A model generated the notes under the pieces. The model was not told where the DNA came from. It saw only the letters and a program-made list of their open reading frames with translations, and ran no database searches. Source: Methylococcales bacterium (GTDB lineage Bacteria > Pseudomonadota > Gammaproteobacteria > Methylococcales > Methylomonadaceae). Taken from it: DNA of 64,000 bases. The stretch lies in contig JAPLRZ010000062.1 of the NCBI GenBank assembly GCA_026398895.1, forward strand, positions 1 through 64,000, read 5' to 3'. Every line of letters begins with the position of its first letter. Within the stretch, counting starts at the first letter, position 1. Made by a program: the position numbers and the translations under genes. Shown here piece after piece: positions 42,894 to 52,595 of this stretch.

Positions 42894-44176
42894 GGCAGAT
42901 ACATATTCAACACGGTAGAATTATTGATCCCGCTAACCACATAGACAGCGTCGGCGATATTTATATTGTCGATGGCAAAATTGTTGCACTGTTCAATCCG
43001 CCTGAAGGTTTTAAAGCGGATATTGTCATTGATGCTAGCGATAAAATTGTGTGCGCTGGATTTATCGATTTAAGTAGCCGTTTGCGTGATATGGGGCATA
43101 GTCGTAAAGCTACATTTAAAAGTGAAACTCGCGCCGCCGCCAGTGCTGGCATCACTACTCTGTGTTTGCAACCTGATACTCGTCCTGTAATGGATGCAAC
43201 CTCCATTGTCGAATACATTAAAGACTTAGCCGAAAAAGCCGATTATCCACAAATTTATCCGATAGCCGCCCTTACTCAAAAACTTGAAGGCACTGAACTA
43301 AGCTCTATGCTTGCACTAAAACAAGCGGGCTGTATCGCCGTTAGCAATGCTAATGAACCTGTCAAAAATTTATTAATCCTCAGACGGGCAATGGAATATG
43401 CCGCTAGTCATGATTTATTATTTATCTGCCACCCTAATGACTTTAGCCTAAGTAATAAAGGCTGCGCTCATGAAGGCGCGATGGCTACTCGCTACGGTTT
43501 ACCGAGCATCCCAGAAGCCGCTGAAACTATTGCCTTAGCCGAATGTTTGGAACTCGCTGAATTGACAGGTTGCCGTGTGCATTTTGGGCAACTCAGTTGT
43601 AAAGGCTCAGTGATTAAAATTCACCAAGCCAAAAAATACGGCTTGAATGTCAGTGCCGATGTCGCTATTCATCAACTACATTTAACTGAACATGACATTA
43701 TTCCTTTTGACAGTGCCTATCATGTTTTACCCCCGCTACGCACCAAAGAGGATAAAGATTATCTACGGCATGGGCTAGCCAGTGGTGCAATTAACAGTAT
43801 CTGCTCAGACCATCAACCACATGATCTCGATGCTAAATTAGGCGCGTTTCCTGAAACAGAATCGGGTATTTCATCTTTAGAAACCCTGTTACCGCTGATG
43901 CTTAAATTGGTTTCTCAACACGCTATCAGCCTAGAACAAGGCATTGCCGCCTTAACGCAACAGCCAGCGGCTATTTTACGCTTACCTACAGGTGCGTTGA
44001 CCGTTGGATTTTCTGCGGATGTGTGTATTTTTGATCCAGAATTAGAATGGCAAATTAATACCGACACTTGGCAAAGTCGCGGTGTTAATACGCCGTTTTG
44101 GGGGCAAACGATGAAAGGTCGAGTAACACAGACCTTACAAGCGGGAAAACTGATTTTTAGTTTAGAGAAACGTTAA
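42890..44176 (+). CDS. Dihydroorotase-like PyrC' subunit, probably non-catalytic
   Basis: The 428-residue protein is dihydroorotase-like, but the metal-binding HxH of active enzymes is replaced: the segment reads [20 protein letters not shown]. The region that should carry the carboxylated Lys ([16 protein letters not shown]) lacks a matching Lys, while [12 protein letters not shown] remains. This is the pattern of PyrC' (PyrX) of pseudomonads, a structural partner of PyrB without dihydroorotase activity. The 4-base overlap with pyrB fits a one-to-one complex. An active dihydroorotase should be encoded elsewhere. Confidence 0.9.
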   Translation: MRQIHIQHGRIIDPANHIDSVGDIYIVDGKIVALFNPPEGFKADIVIDASDKIVCAGFIDLSSRLRDMGHSRKATFKSETRAAASAGITTLCLQPDTRPVMDATSIVEYIKDLAEKADYPQIYPIAALTQKLEGTELSSMLALKQAGCIAVSNANEPVKNLLILRRAMEYAASHDLLFICHPNDFSLSNKGCAHEGAMATRYGLPSIPEAAETIALAECLELAELTGCRVHFGQLSCKGSVIKIHQAKKYGLNVSADVAIHQLHLTEHDIIPFDSAYHVLPPLRTKEDKDYLRHGLASGAINSICSDHQPHDLDAKLGAFPETESGISSLETLLPLMLKLVSQHAISLEQGIAALTQQPAAILRLPTGALTVGFSADVCIFDPELEWQINTDTWQSRGVNTPFWGQTMKGRVTQTLQAGKLIFSLEKR

Positions 44177-44192
44177 CATAATAACGAATACA

Positions 44193-44222
44193 AAAAACGG
44201 GCGAGATAACTCGCCCGTTTTT
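44193..44222. terminator. Intrinsic terminator at the end of the pyr operon
   Basis: AAAACGGGCGAG, loop ATAA, CTCGCCCGTTTTT. It is a strong GC stem with A and T runs between two convergent genes, so it serves both. Confidence 0.85.
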
Positions 44223-44236
44223 AGCTAACGGTGTAT

Positions 44237-44593
44237 TTATTTACTGGCCTTTAAATGCTCTATTCCTTCTTCAGCCGCCTTTGTAGCAGGAGCAGCGTGT
44301 CCTAACTCACCTTCATCAATCGATTTTTGTAACGAATCAGCTGCCGCATCGATATGGGTTTTGTGTACGCCTTTAGCAACTAGACTCGCTGCCAGTGTGT
44401 GATTCAACGCTGATTTCGCGTGTTCAACCAACACAGGGGCATGACCTGCTTTACCATGTACCACAGCCGCATTGGCGTGTTCCAGTGCCACGTCAGTATG
44501 CTCTGCTGCGGTTTTAGGTTGTTCTACAGCAAAAACGCTTGTACTCAAACACAGTAACAAACCTGCAAATACAAATGCTAATTTTTTCATCAT
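44237..44593 (-). CDS. SmbP-like small metal-binding periplasmic protein
   Basis: The 118-residue protein has a signal peptide (KKLAFVFAGLLLCLSTSVFA). The mature helical part is rich in Ala and His with His spaced along the helices (AAEHTDVALEHANAAVVHGK, then GHAPVLVEHAKSALNH). This is the pattern of SmbP, the copper-binding small protein described in Nitrosomonas europaea. It probably buffers copper or other divalent metals in the periplasm. The start may be either Met of the MMKK doublet (44593 or 44590). GAGGAT lies just upstream. Confidence 0.78.
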   Translation of the reverse strand: MMKKLAFVFAGLLLCLSTSVFAVEQPKTAAEHTDVALEHANAAVVHGKAGHAPVLVEHAKSALNHTLAASLVAKGVHKTHIDAAADSLQKSIDEGELGHAAPATKAAEEGIEHLKASK

Positions 44594-44821
44594 CTTATCC
44601 TCAGTATTATTATTGGAATATTAAGATTGTCGATACCATTTATAATCCTGTTGGAAAATTCATGGATCAACGCTGGTATTTTAACCACCATTGAATTTAT
44701 TTTTCAAGGATTTGATTAGTATATCCATCATGGCTTAGCAAAAAGTCAGTAGGTACAACGATAACATCCAAGGGTTATTATCTAAACAGTACCTATCGAT
44801 TTATTGTGTATCTATGCTGCT

Positions 44822-46993
44822 TCAAACGACCGAGAAGCCCACCGCCTTATGATTGGAGTGACCAGTGGAAGCAACATTGCTGTTAATGATAGTGCGATCA
44901 TAGCCACGAAGCATCAACGTATAACCACACTTATCGAGCGGCGTTGTATCGAAAGTCCAGTCGAAACTGGAATCCCCATGATCGCCGAGTGAATTATAGG
45001 TTCGGCAAGGCAAGCTCGCTTCGGCTCCATGCGTGTGTGTGGTTGGCTGTAGATCGTAATTCCAAAGCCAAAAATAGTTGTCCACACACCGATGACGAAG
45101 ATTGATAGAAGTACCTTTCGTGTAACTGTGGCAATCACCTCCGATGATGACTAGGTCTAGGTCTTTGGTCACATCAATATCTGGGGTAGCCGCAATACTT
45201 GCTGTCATTTGGTAATTATGTACAACAATAGTGACAACAGACGAGGATAGATAGAAGCCCGCAGGATCGGTAGCGCGACGATACTCAAGGCGTATATCGT
45301 AGACACCTTCGAGCGTGCCTGTTGACCAACTCGCCAGTATATTATCGCGTTCAAAGATTGGTGGTGCGGCTAGTGGATTTTCCAGATAATCGAACCAGCC
45401 ACCGTTAAGACCTGATTCCACATGAGCTACTTGAGTAACGGGTACTTCGGGTGGCGTTAAGAGCGGATACATCAGCGTATAGCTCTGTGCATTTGTGACT
45501 GGAAACCAATTGGAATCCACGTCGGCATCACTATGTAGTTTATAGCGCACCCGATAGCGAACGGAACTGGGAAGCCCCGTATTGTAGATGCGACCTTGAA
45601 TGTAAACGAGACCACCCCACGGACGATCCTGATCTGGCTGCGTACAACCCGCAGCAAATGCACTGGTTGGAAATGCAAGATGCGTGGAAGGGCTGATATC
45701 GGGCAGTCCGACACTACCTACTCGGTAAATGAGATCAGTGAGACCATCACCAACCACTGGGCGACCAGTACGGAGTTGCACCAAAGCGTCAAGCTGACTG
45801 CCCCAAGCAATCGGTGCGTTAGGATTGGTCGTCGATGGAGGATTATGCCACTGTAGTACGGCTCGAATCCCGATAATATTTGGATTTGCACACTCGCGCA
45901 GATGCTTGGCTATCTGAGGTGCATTCAGTTTTACAGAGTAGCGGATTCCTTCAGGTGTCGGCATAGCACTGCCAAGGTCGTGTACATTAACCGTCGCAGT
46001 ACCTAGATATTCATCGAAAGTACCGTTATTATTCCAATCAGCCCAAAAAGCCACATACTCATTTGAACCAGTATGACAAAGATCGCCCGAGTAACCGACT
46101 GGGCGTTTAACGTGAATGACCGCGCCCAGCGTATCGGTTGCCGAGTCCAATCCGACACAAGTCAGCTGCTCAAAAGTAGGATCACCCTTCAATAGCTGAA
46201 AGTCTTTCAATATCGCTGCCAAATCCAGTTTCAGCTTTTTCACCAAATCCGCCGAAGGAAAAGCGATGCTAGAGGCTAAGGCTTCTCCACCCGCAAGGAG
46301 TGGGTGAATTGCAGGTGCCAGAAAACGGTGCGCGGGAACATCGGCTTTCCTGTAGCTTTCCACTAGGGATGCCAGAGGTTGATTAACATTGATCGCCTTC
46401 GCCACCAGCGAATTCTGGTCTACCAGATCGAGAATACTCTGGTCGATTTTCAGCAGTCCTTCTTTGACGAGATTGCCGATGAAGAAAGGCTGAGGCTGAA
46501 GTTGAATCCGAGCATCTAAGTGATTACCAAAGTGTGGAGAATCGCTGGGATTTATGGACGGGGGAATATTCCAAGAGAGAACGGCGCGAACCTTGGGAAT
46601 CACGGGATGACGGCAAATTCGGCGGTGCATCGCGTCATTGAGCTGAAACTGCACCAAGTATTCGAGCGGGTGCTGCTGTCCTAGCGGAACATCAGAAATA
46701 TCATGTACGCGGAAACTGGTCAGACCAATGTGTTCAAAGCCAGCTCCGAAATCCACAAAGAAGCGCACATATTCAGGAGAACCCGCCGTACACAGTCCAC
46801 CCGAATACCCGCTAGCCAGTTTAATGCTGACTACGGCTTCCAGTAATGAAAATTGTGGGTTATATCCTATGCAGACCAGTTCCTCCCAGTTCTTGATATT
46901 CTTGTTTTTTGCGATGGGTAAGTTGGCTGCGAGATTGAAGAGCAGGTTGGTTCGGGTAGATTGCAGAGCTGCGAGAGTGTCAATGCTTGTCAT
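44822..46993 (-). CDS. Large unrecognised protein with an internal domain duplication
   Basis: The 723-residue protein has no signal peptide or membrane segment. Two related modules are visible. Residues about 40-170 contain CIGYNP, SGYSGGLCTAGSPEYVRFFV and AVLSWNIPP. Residues about 275-410 contain CVGLDS, VGYSGDLCHTGSNEYVAFWA, DWNNNGTFDEYLG and AVLQWHNPPS. The shared Cys, YSG and W residues show a duplication. The C-terminal ~300 residues (SSVRYRVRYKL and GVYDIRLEYRR) look like beta-sandwich segments, ending with Cys/His-rich GGDCHSYTK and CRTYNSLGDHGDSSF. It stands alone between long gaps. I do not recognise a family. The sequence suggests an extracellular-type beta protein, but how it would be exported is unclear. 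Confidence 0.7.
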   Translation of the reverse strand: MTSIDTLAALQSTRTNLLFNLAANLPIAKNKNIKNWEELVCIGYNPQFSLLEAVVSIKLASGYSGGLCTAGSPEYVRFFVDFGAGFEHIGLTSFRVHDISDVPLGQQHPLEYLVQFQLNDAMHRRICRHPVIPKVRAVLSWNIPPSINPSDSPHFGNHLDARIQLQPQPFFIGNLVKEGLLKIDQSILDLVDQNSLVAKAINVNQPLASLVESYRKADVPAHRFLAPAIHPLLAGGEALASSIAFPSADLVKKLKLDLAAILKDFQLLKGDPTFEQLTCVGLDSATDTLGAVIHVKRPVGYSGDLCHTGSNEYVAFWADWNNNGTFDEYLGTATVNVHDLGSAMPTPEGIRYSVKLNAPQIAKHLRECANPNIIGIRAVLQWHNPPSTTNPNAPIAWGSQLDALVQLRTGRPVVGDGLTDLIYRVGSVGLPDISPSTHLAFPTSAFAAGCTQPDQDRPWGGLVYIQGRIYNTGLPSSVRYRVRYKLHSDADVDSNWFPVTNAQSYTLMYPLLTPPEVPVTQVAHVESGLNGGWFDYLENPLAAPPIFERDNILASWSTGTLEGVYDIRLEYRRATDPAGFYLSSSVVTIVVHNYQMTASIAATPDIDVTKDLDLVIIGGDCHSYTKGTSINLRHRCVDNYFWLWNYDLQPTTHTHGAEASLPCRTYNSLGDHGDSSFDWTFDTTPLDKCGYTLMLRGYDRTIINSNVASTGHSNHKAVGFSVV

Positions 46994-47546
46994 GTAAGTG
47001 TCCTCAAGGATTATAGATTTGGAAAAGTCGGAGAGTTCTCTGTTAAAAAACTAAGGAAACTCACCAAAATTATTTTGTTATCTACTTGCTATCTATTTGG
47101 GAAATAAATATAAAATAGCATACGCAATGTTCGACTTTTTTTGTCATGCACTTCGTGAGTCAAATACCGACTTTAACGCCCGCCTCTATGGTTAAAATCA
47201 AAAAATAGAACACTGCTTCCTCATTGTCACCTAGGAAAGTAGAAAATTCAATAACTTAAAATGGGTATAAAACAGGTCTAAAGTGGATATTAATCATATC
47301 TAATAATTAACTTTTTACAATGTAAATCAATTTGTTACGACATACCCATCTCAGGCGTTCTCTTTTATTGCTCATCTTCACATTTTTAACCCACTAAGCT
47401 GGGTAGAGCGATAGCGAAACCCATCATCAACCCGCGAAAATTATGGATTTCACTGCGTTCTACCTAGGACTTACGCACGTTGTTTTCTGGACACTATCGG
47501 TAAAAATTAGCGATTCTTTATCTTTTGGTAAACAAAGGCATAAGAG
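46994..47546. other. Intergenic region upstream of the large orphan gene
   Basis: This AT-rich stretch probably holds the minus-strand promoter of the 44822-46993 gene. At about 47398-47465 the string GCTGGGTAGAGCGATAGCG...CACTGCGTTCTACC looks like another REP-like repeat. TAGGACTTACGCACG near 47466 may be the outer end of the adjoining ISAs1 remnant. No gene is seen. Confidence 0.4.
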
Positions 47547-47717
47547 ATGTACACACGACTGGTTGAGCATTTTTCTGTACTGGAAGATCCGCGTTGTGCA
47601 GGAAAGGTTTTACATCGTCTGATTGATATTCTAGTGATTTCTATCTGTGCGGTGGTTGCTGGAGCTGAAAGCTGGAAAGATTATAGAGCTATATGGCAAC
47701 CGCGTACGTTGGGCTAA
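47547..47717 (+). mobile_element. ISAs1-family transposase, N-terminal remnant
   Basis: An ATG at 47547 gives 56 residues: MYTRLVEHFSVLEDPRCAGK, then LHRLIDILVISICAVVAGAE and SWKDY, the start of ISAs1-family DDE transposases. The frame then enters the repeat at about 47700 and stops at 47715. The catalytic domain is missing, so it is inactive. Confidence 0.75.
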
Positions 47718-47724
47718 TTTCGCG

Positions 47725-47790
47725 TAGGTTGGGGTGAGGCACGAACCCCAACACATACCACGCGCACTGTTGGGGTTCGTGCCTCACCAC
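47725..47790. repeat. Inverted pair of TTGGGGT...GAGGCACGAACCCCAA repeats
   Basis: TTGGGGTGAGGCACGAACCC (47729 onward) and GTTGGGGTTCGTGCCTCACC (about 47769-47788) are reverse complements of each other, and each also forms its own hairpin. They resemble the REP-like units at 21501 and 23431 with a G-for-C-rich core. They cut off the ISAs1 remnant. Confidence 0.7.
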
Positions 47791-47897
47791 TCTCGTTCCC
47801 AAACTCCAGCGAGTAGTATGGTGACGGAACGCAAATTCTGGCAAGGTGTTTAGCGTATAATACAAGCTAACTTTTACACGTTTATCAAGCTATCACC

Positions 47898-48581
47898 ATG
47901 ACCGACCAAGAATTAAAAGACTTAGTAGCCAGTTTATCCATCAATCAGCAGAAAATGGCGGAAGAGGCGGCTATTTCACGCAAAAACCTCAATGAAGAAT
48001 TAGCAGAGTCCAGCAAAAAACTCAATAAAGAACTGGCTGAAACCAGAAAAAAACTCAGTGAAGAAGTAGCAGAGTCCGACAAAAAACTCAACGACTATCT
48101 GGCTAAATCTCGCAAGGAAAATGATAAAGGGATGAAAGAATTGCGGCAACAAATCGGCGGTATTGCCAATAAATTTGGCAGTTTTACTGAGGGTTTAGCC
48201 TTGCCTTCCATGACTAAAATTTTAACCAAAAAATTTGGCATGACGACCATTAATCCAAGTGTGCGGGTGCGTGATAAAAACGGTAATGAGCAGGAGATTG
48301 ATGTATTAGCCTACGCTAACGGTGAAATCAACACCGCCTTTATTGTCGAAGTTAAAAGCCATTTACGCGAAGAAGGTATTGAGCAATTATTAAAACAATG
48401 CCGTGATTTTCCTGTGTTATTTCCTGAATTAGCCCATAAAAAACTCTATGGCATACTCGCCGCTGTCGATGCTAATCAACAATTACAACAAAAAGTATTA
48501 GCGCACGGTTTGTATTTTGCCAAAATCCATGATGAGCAGTTTTCACGAGGCTACGAACTCCTTAGAGCCATCGTGAGGTAA
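47898..48581 (+). CDS. Coiled-coil protein with PD-(D/E)XK nuclease-like core, copy 2
   Basis: The 227-residue protein has a coiled coil at about residues 15-80 built from a ~11-14-residue repeat (ELAESSKKLNK, ELAETRKKLSE, EVAESDKKLND). A core with EQEIDVLAYANGEINTAFIV and EVKSHLREEG follows, giving the D...ExK spacing of the PD-(D/E)XK fold. It is a diverged relative of the protein at 24357-24932, with a longer and more regular coiled coil. A terminator overlaps its stop. The function of the family is unknown. Confidence 0.65.
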   Translation: MTDQELKDLVASLSINQQKMAEEAAISRKNLNEELAESSKKLNKELAETRKKLSEEVAESDKKLNDYLAKSRKENDKGMKELRQQIGGIANKFGSFTEGLALPSMTKILTKKFGMTTINPSVRVRDKNGNEQEIDVLAYANGEINTAFIVEVKSHLREEGIEQLLKQCRDFPVLFPELAHKKLYGILAAVDANQQLQQKVLAHGLYFAKIHDEQFSRGYELLRAIVR

Positions 48582-48599
48582 CTTACGATGGCTTTTTTC
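48566..48599 (+). terminator. Intrinsic terminator overlapping the stop codon at 48579
   Basis: AGCCATCGT and ACGATGGCT pair across a ten-base loop that contains the TAA stop, followed by six T. The coding region runs into the stem. Confidence 0.75.
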
Positions 48600-48722
48600 T
48601 GTTAGGTATTACGCCCGTTTCGGTGCGGGCAACCCTTGACAGATTAGCGCGTGATCTCTAGCACGCGCAAAATCGCTTTATCCGTAAGTCACTCGCTCAT
48701 AGCGTTGTAATTACTGCCTTGG

Positions 48723-48758
48723 GTAGCAACTTCTGCACAAGTAGCAACTTCTGCACAA
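48723..48758. repeat. 18-base tandem duplication
   Basis: GTAGCAACTTCTGCACAA occurs twice head to tail, in the gap between the nuclease-like gene and the end of glgA. It is followed by GAAGTG. No function is evident. Confidence 0.7.
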
Positions 48759-48804
48759 GAAGTGTTAGTTTAAATTTGAAAGTTGAGCATCGCGTATTTT
48801 TATC

Positions 48805-50238
48805 CTAAATACGGTGATATAGCTCTAAGTATTGTTTGGCACTGTTACGCCAAGAGAAATCTCTGTGCATGGCATTAGTTTGTATTTGCTGCCAAATCTG
48901 CTGGTCGCTGTACAACAGCGTGGTGCGTTTAAAGGCTTCGAGTAACGCGCCCGCGTGAGCTTCTTTGAAGACGATGCCTGTCGCGCTGTGGTTGGCAAGG
49001 CTGGTTGGTAAAGTATCGACAACTGTATCCGCTAATCCGCCCGTTTTTCTAACGACGGGAATTGTGCCGTAACGCTGACTGTACATTTGATTTAAGCCGC
49101 AGGGTTCAAAACGTGATGGCATTAAAAATACATCGACACCTGCTTCGATAAGGTGTGCCAGCGATTCATCATAGTCAATAATTATAACGATTTTATCAGG
49201 GAATAAACGGGCAAGATTTTGTAAGCGTTGTTCAAAGCTTTTATCGCCATTACCGAGCAAAACCAGCTGCATCGGTAACTCCACCATATCAGGCAAGCAA
49301 TCTATCACCATATCTATGCCTTTTTGTTCCACTAATCGGCTGATAAGTCCGAATAAAGGCACTTGGTCGTTGACAGGCAGATTGACTCTTCTTTGTAATT
49401 CGGCTTTATTGAGCTGTTTTTTGGAGAGGGAATCAACGTTGTAATGCTGAGGAATATGAGGATCTATTTCAGGATTCCATTCATTGGTATCAATGCCATT
49501 AATAATGCCGATTAGATCGTCACTACGGTAGGCTAATAAGCCTTCAAGACCATAACCATATTCAGGCGTTTGAATTTCTAACGCATAAGTAGGGCTGACC
49601 GTAGTAATGCGATCCGCATAAACGATGCCGCCTTTAATAAAAGACAATAATCCATGAAACTCCAAACCATTAGGATTCATCAGTTGACCAGGTAAGTTCA
49701 ATGAACGAACACTCTGCATAGGAAATAATCCCTGATAAGCCATGTTATGAATGGTAAACACGGTTTTAGGGCGGTCACGCTCCATTGATAGCAGTGCTGG
49801 CACTAACCCACTTTGCCAATCGTTGCAATGCACGATGTCTGGCTTCCAATTTCGATTAACTTTGTCCATTGCCACCTCAACGGCTACTCGACAAAACAAA
49901 GCAAAACGATCGGCATTATTAGCCCACGGAACACCGAGTTCATCGACATAGGGATTACCAGCTAAGTCAAAAAGATCAGGACAATCTACCAGCCAAGCAA
50001 CCACAGGGCTATCGGGAATCATCGTTTCAAATATGCTAACTAGGTGGTTATCAATGCGTAAAGAGCAAAGAAAACGTACATCACCGACGGTTTTTAACGC
50101 GGGGTATCTGGGGAGGATAACTTTAACGTCTTGCCCTAATTCAGTTAATGCTTTAGGTAAACTGCTGCACACATCGGCAAGACCGCCTGTTTTAATCAGT
50201 GGATAGGCTTCACTGGTGACAAAAAGTATCTTTTTCAT
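48805..50238 (-). CDS. glgA: Glycogen synthase (ADP-glucose)
   Basis: The 477-residue GT5 enzyme extends alpha-1,4-glucan from ADP-glucose. The N-terminal ADP-glucose site is KTGGLADVCSSLPKAL near residue 16. HNMAYQG near 163, the LFGLISRLVEQKG hinge near 298 and the ExxGLxxLE-like FEPCGLNQMYSQRYG near 382 follow. It starts 90 bases downstream of glgB on the same strand, with a terminator-like hairpin between them. It belongs to the alpha-glucan cluster that runs to malQ. Confidence 0.97.
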   Translation of the reverse strand: MKKILFVTSEAYPLIKTGGLADVCSSLPKALTELGQDVKVILPRYPALKTVGDVRFLCSLRIDNHLVSIFETMIPDSPVVAWLVDCPDLFDLAGNPYVDELGVPWANNADRFALFCRVAVEVAMDKVNRNWKPDIVHCNDWQSGLVPALLSMERDRPKTVFTIHNMAYQGLFPMQSVRSLNLPGQLMNPNGLEFHGLLSFIKGGIVYADRITTVSPTYALEIQTPEYGYGLEGLLAYRSDDLIGIINGIDTNEWNPEIDPHIPQHYNVDSLSKKQLNKAELQRRVNLPVNDQVPLFGLISRLVEQKGIDMVIDCLPDMVELPMQLVLLGNGDKSFEQRLQNLARLFPDKIVIIIDYDESLAHLIEAGVDVFLMPSRFEPCGLNQMYSQRYGTIPVVRKTGGLADTVVDTLPTSLANHSATGIVFKEAHAGALLEAFKRTTLLYSDQQIWQQIQTNAMHRDFSWRNSAKQYLELYHRI

Positions 50239-50278
50239 TTTTAATTATTATTATGTTGTCAGCTATTTACTACCCGCC

Positions 50279-50315
50279 AAAATACGTCTATCCATGCTGT
50301 AAAGACGTATTTTTT
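50279..50315. terminator. Hairpin between glgB and glgA
   Basis: AAAATACGTCT and AGACGTATTTTTT form an 11-base stem with T and A runs. It may attenuate transcription from glgB into glgA. Confidence 0.6.
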
Positions 50316-50328
50316 GACGGAGACGAAA

Positions 50329-52521
50329 TTAGAGCTTCAAGATTACGCCCCCCAAAGGCGGCAAGGTAAGATTGATTGAGTTGAGCTGCCCCATCCATTC
50401 TTTAGGTTCTGACACAATAACGCTACTACCTATATTGCCTCCATCGTAATAGCTGGAATCTGAATTGAAAATTTCCTTGTAATGCCCTGCTTTAGGCACG
50501 CCAATTCGGTAATTTTCTCGAACCACAGGGGTGAAGTTGAGAATAACCAGCAATTCTTCGTCACCATGTTTACGGCGATAGCTGATAATGGATTGTTGTA
50601 CGTCGCAGCAATCTATCCACTCGAAACCTTGATGATCAAAATCATGTTGGTATAACGCGGACTCAGTTTTGTACAACTGATTGAGGTCTTTGACCAATGT
50701 TTGTACGCCGCGATGATGTGAGTAATCCAACACATACCAGTCTAGGGAGGTATGAAAATCCCATTCTGTGCCTTGCCCAAATTCACACCCCATAAACAGT
50801 AGTTTTTTACCAGGATAGGTGTACAGCAAGGTATATAAAAGTCGCAAGTTAGCAAAACGTTGCCATTCATCTCCTGGCATTTTACTGACTAACGAGCCTT
50901 TACCATGCACAACTTCATCGTGAGAAAATGGCAGGGTAAAGTTTTCGGTGAACGCATACAGCATACCGAAGGTTAGTTGATTATGATGGTGCATACGGTG
51001 TACGGGATCTTCGCTCATGTATGCCAAGATGTCGTGCATCCAACCCATATTCCATTTCATCGAAAAACCTAAACCACCCGTCCATGTGGGACGCGTGACT
51101 TGCGGCCATGAGGTAGATTCTTCTGCCATCACTACCGTACCAGGGTGTTGCGCATGAACGACTTCATTTAACTCCCTTAGAAAATGAATGGCTTCTAAAT
51201 TCTCGTTACCACCGTACATATTAGCAACCCAGTCTCCATCCTCACGAGAATAATCCAAGTAAAGCATAGAGGCGACCGCATCAACGCGTAAGCCATCAAG
51301 ATGAAACTCTTCTAGCCAAAAGATAGCACTTGCCAGTAAGAAGTTTCGCACTTCATTGCGACCATAGTTGTAGATTAATGTCCCCCAATCACGGTGTTCA
51401 CCTTTACGCGGGTCTTCATGTTCATACAACGCGCTACCATCAAATTTAGCCAACGCAAACGAATCTTTTGGAAAATGTGCAGGTACCCAATCGAGGATAA
51501 TACCGATGTCGTTTTGATGACAGGTATCGATGAAAAAACGAAAATCATCAGGCGTGCCATGACGGCTAGTCGGGGCAAAATAACCTGTGGTTTGATAACC
51601 CCAAGACGCATCTAACGGATGCTCAGTAATAGGCAGTAATTCGATATGGGTGAAACCCATTTGTTTAACGTAGTCAACCAATTGCACTGCGAGTTCTCGA
51701 TAATTGAGGAAATTACCTAGATTGTCACGTTTCCATGAGCCTATATGCACTTCGTAGATAGACATTGGCTCGTGTAGCCAATCGTGCTTCACACGTTCCT
51801 TCATCCATGTTTGATCTTGCCAAGTATAGCTATCTTCTCTGGTCACTACTGAGGAAGTATTAGGACGAAATTCAAATTGTTGTCCGTAAGGGTCTGTTTT
51901 TACTAGAATTTGGTTACTATCACGATTTAATATTTCAAATTTATAAAAACAACCTTCTTGTAAATCAGGAATAAATAATTCCCAAAGCCCACCGCCTCCA
52001 AGACTACGCATCGGATGACAACGACCATCCCAGCGATTGAAATCACCAACCACACTGACACGCCCTGCATTAGGTGCCCACAGCGCGAAAAATACGCCGT
52101 CAATACCATCGACAGTGTGCAAATGTCCGCCCAGTTTTTGATAAATATGCCAGTGTTTACCTTCGCCGAACAAGTGTTGGTCAAATTCAGGTAATTGCGT
52201 GCCGAAACTGTAGGGGTCATGATTTTCGTGTGCGTGTCCGTCTTTATCCAACCAAGATAGCTGATAATGTTCGGGGATTATTTCACTCGCAGTGAGTGTG
52301 TATTCAAAAAAATCACTATCGGGTACACGATTTAATAGCACGCCATTATGAGTAAAACTGACTATTTCTGCGTAAGGCGAATAAACGGTAATCTTATCTT
52401 GATTTTTCGTTCGATGCCGACCTAATACAGAAAAAGGATCATGATGCTTAGCTTCGGTGATTTTTATAAAATCGGCACTAAGAATGTTTTTTAATTGCTT
52501 TTTCACTTTGCTAAGCCTCAT
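50329..52521 (-). CDS. glgB: 1,4-alpha-glucan branching enzyme
   Basis: The product has 730 residues from the ATG at 52521. A CBM48/N-terminal domain (DPFSVLGRH and [16 protein letters not shown]) precedes the GH13 barrel, with [20 protein letters not shown] (nucleophile Asp), [10 protein letters not shown] (acid Glu) and [13 protein letters not shown] (transition-state Asp). It transfers alpha-1,4 chains to make alpha-1,6 branches in glycogen. A GTG 36 bases upstream (52557) is in frame, but adds residues not typical of the family. Neither start has a clear ribosome site. It is divergent from glgC across about 75 bases, so the two promoters overlap. Confidence 0.96.
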   Translation of the reverse strand: MRLSKVKKQLKNILSADFIKITEAKHHDPFSVLGRHRTKNQDKITVYSPYAEIVSFTHNGVLLNRVPDSDFFEYTLTASEIIPEHYQLSWLDKDGHAHENHDPYSFGTQLPEFDQHLFGEGKHWHIYQKLGGHLHTVDGIDGVFFALWAPNAGRVSVVGDFNRWDGRCHPMRSLGGGGLWELFIPDLQEGCFYKFEILNRDSNQILVKTDPYGQQFEFRPNTSSVVTREDSYTWQDQTWMKERVKHDWLHEPMSIYEVHIGSWKRDNLGNFLNYRELAVQLVDYVKQMGFTHIELLPITEHPLDASWGYQTTGYFAPTSRHGTPDDFRFFIDTCHQNDIGIILDWVPAHFPKDSFALAKFDGSALYEHEDPRKGEHRDWGTLIYNYGRNEVRNFLLASAIFWLEEFHLDGLRVDAVASMLYLDYSREDGDWVANMYGGNENLEAIHFLRELNEVVHAQHPGTVVMAEESTSWPQVTRPTWTGGLGFSMKWNMGWMHDILAYMSEDPVHRMHHHNQLTFGMLYAFTENFTLPFSHDEVVHGKGSLVSKMPGDEWQRFANLRLLYTLLYTYPGKKLLFMGCEFGQGTEWDFHTSLDWYVLDYSHHRGVQTLVKDLNQLYKTESALYQHDFDHQGFEWIDCCDVQQSIISYRRKHGDEELLVILNFTPVVRENYRIGVPKAGHYKEIFNSDSSYYDGGNIGSSVIVSEPKEWMGQLNSINLTLPPLGGVILKL

Positions 52522-52595
52522 GTAGTAGAATAATAAACGGTAAATGTTACCAAACACAACCGAAGTTGTGAAACTATTCTACTTGGAGATGAAAA

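Noticed and set aside
44822-45138. Antisense and third-frame peptides at the end of the 723-residue gene
   Set aside because: The long minus-strand frame is continuous and shows internal homology. The others have none.
47547-47717. Complete small gene with its own function
   Set aside because: Its whole sequence is the start of an ISAs1 transposase and it ends in repeat DNA.
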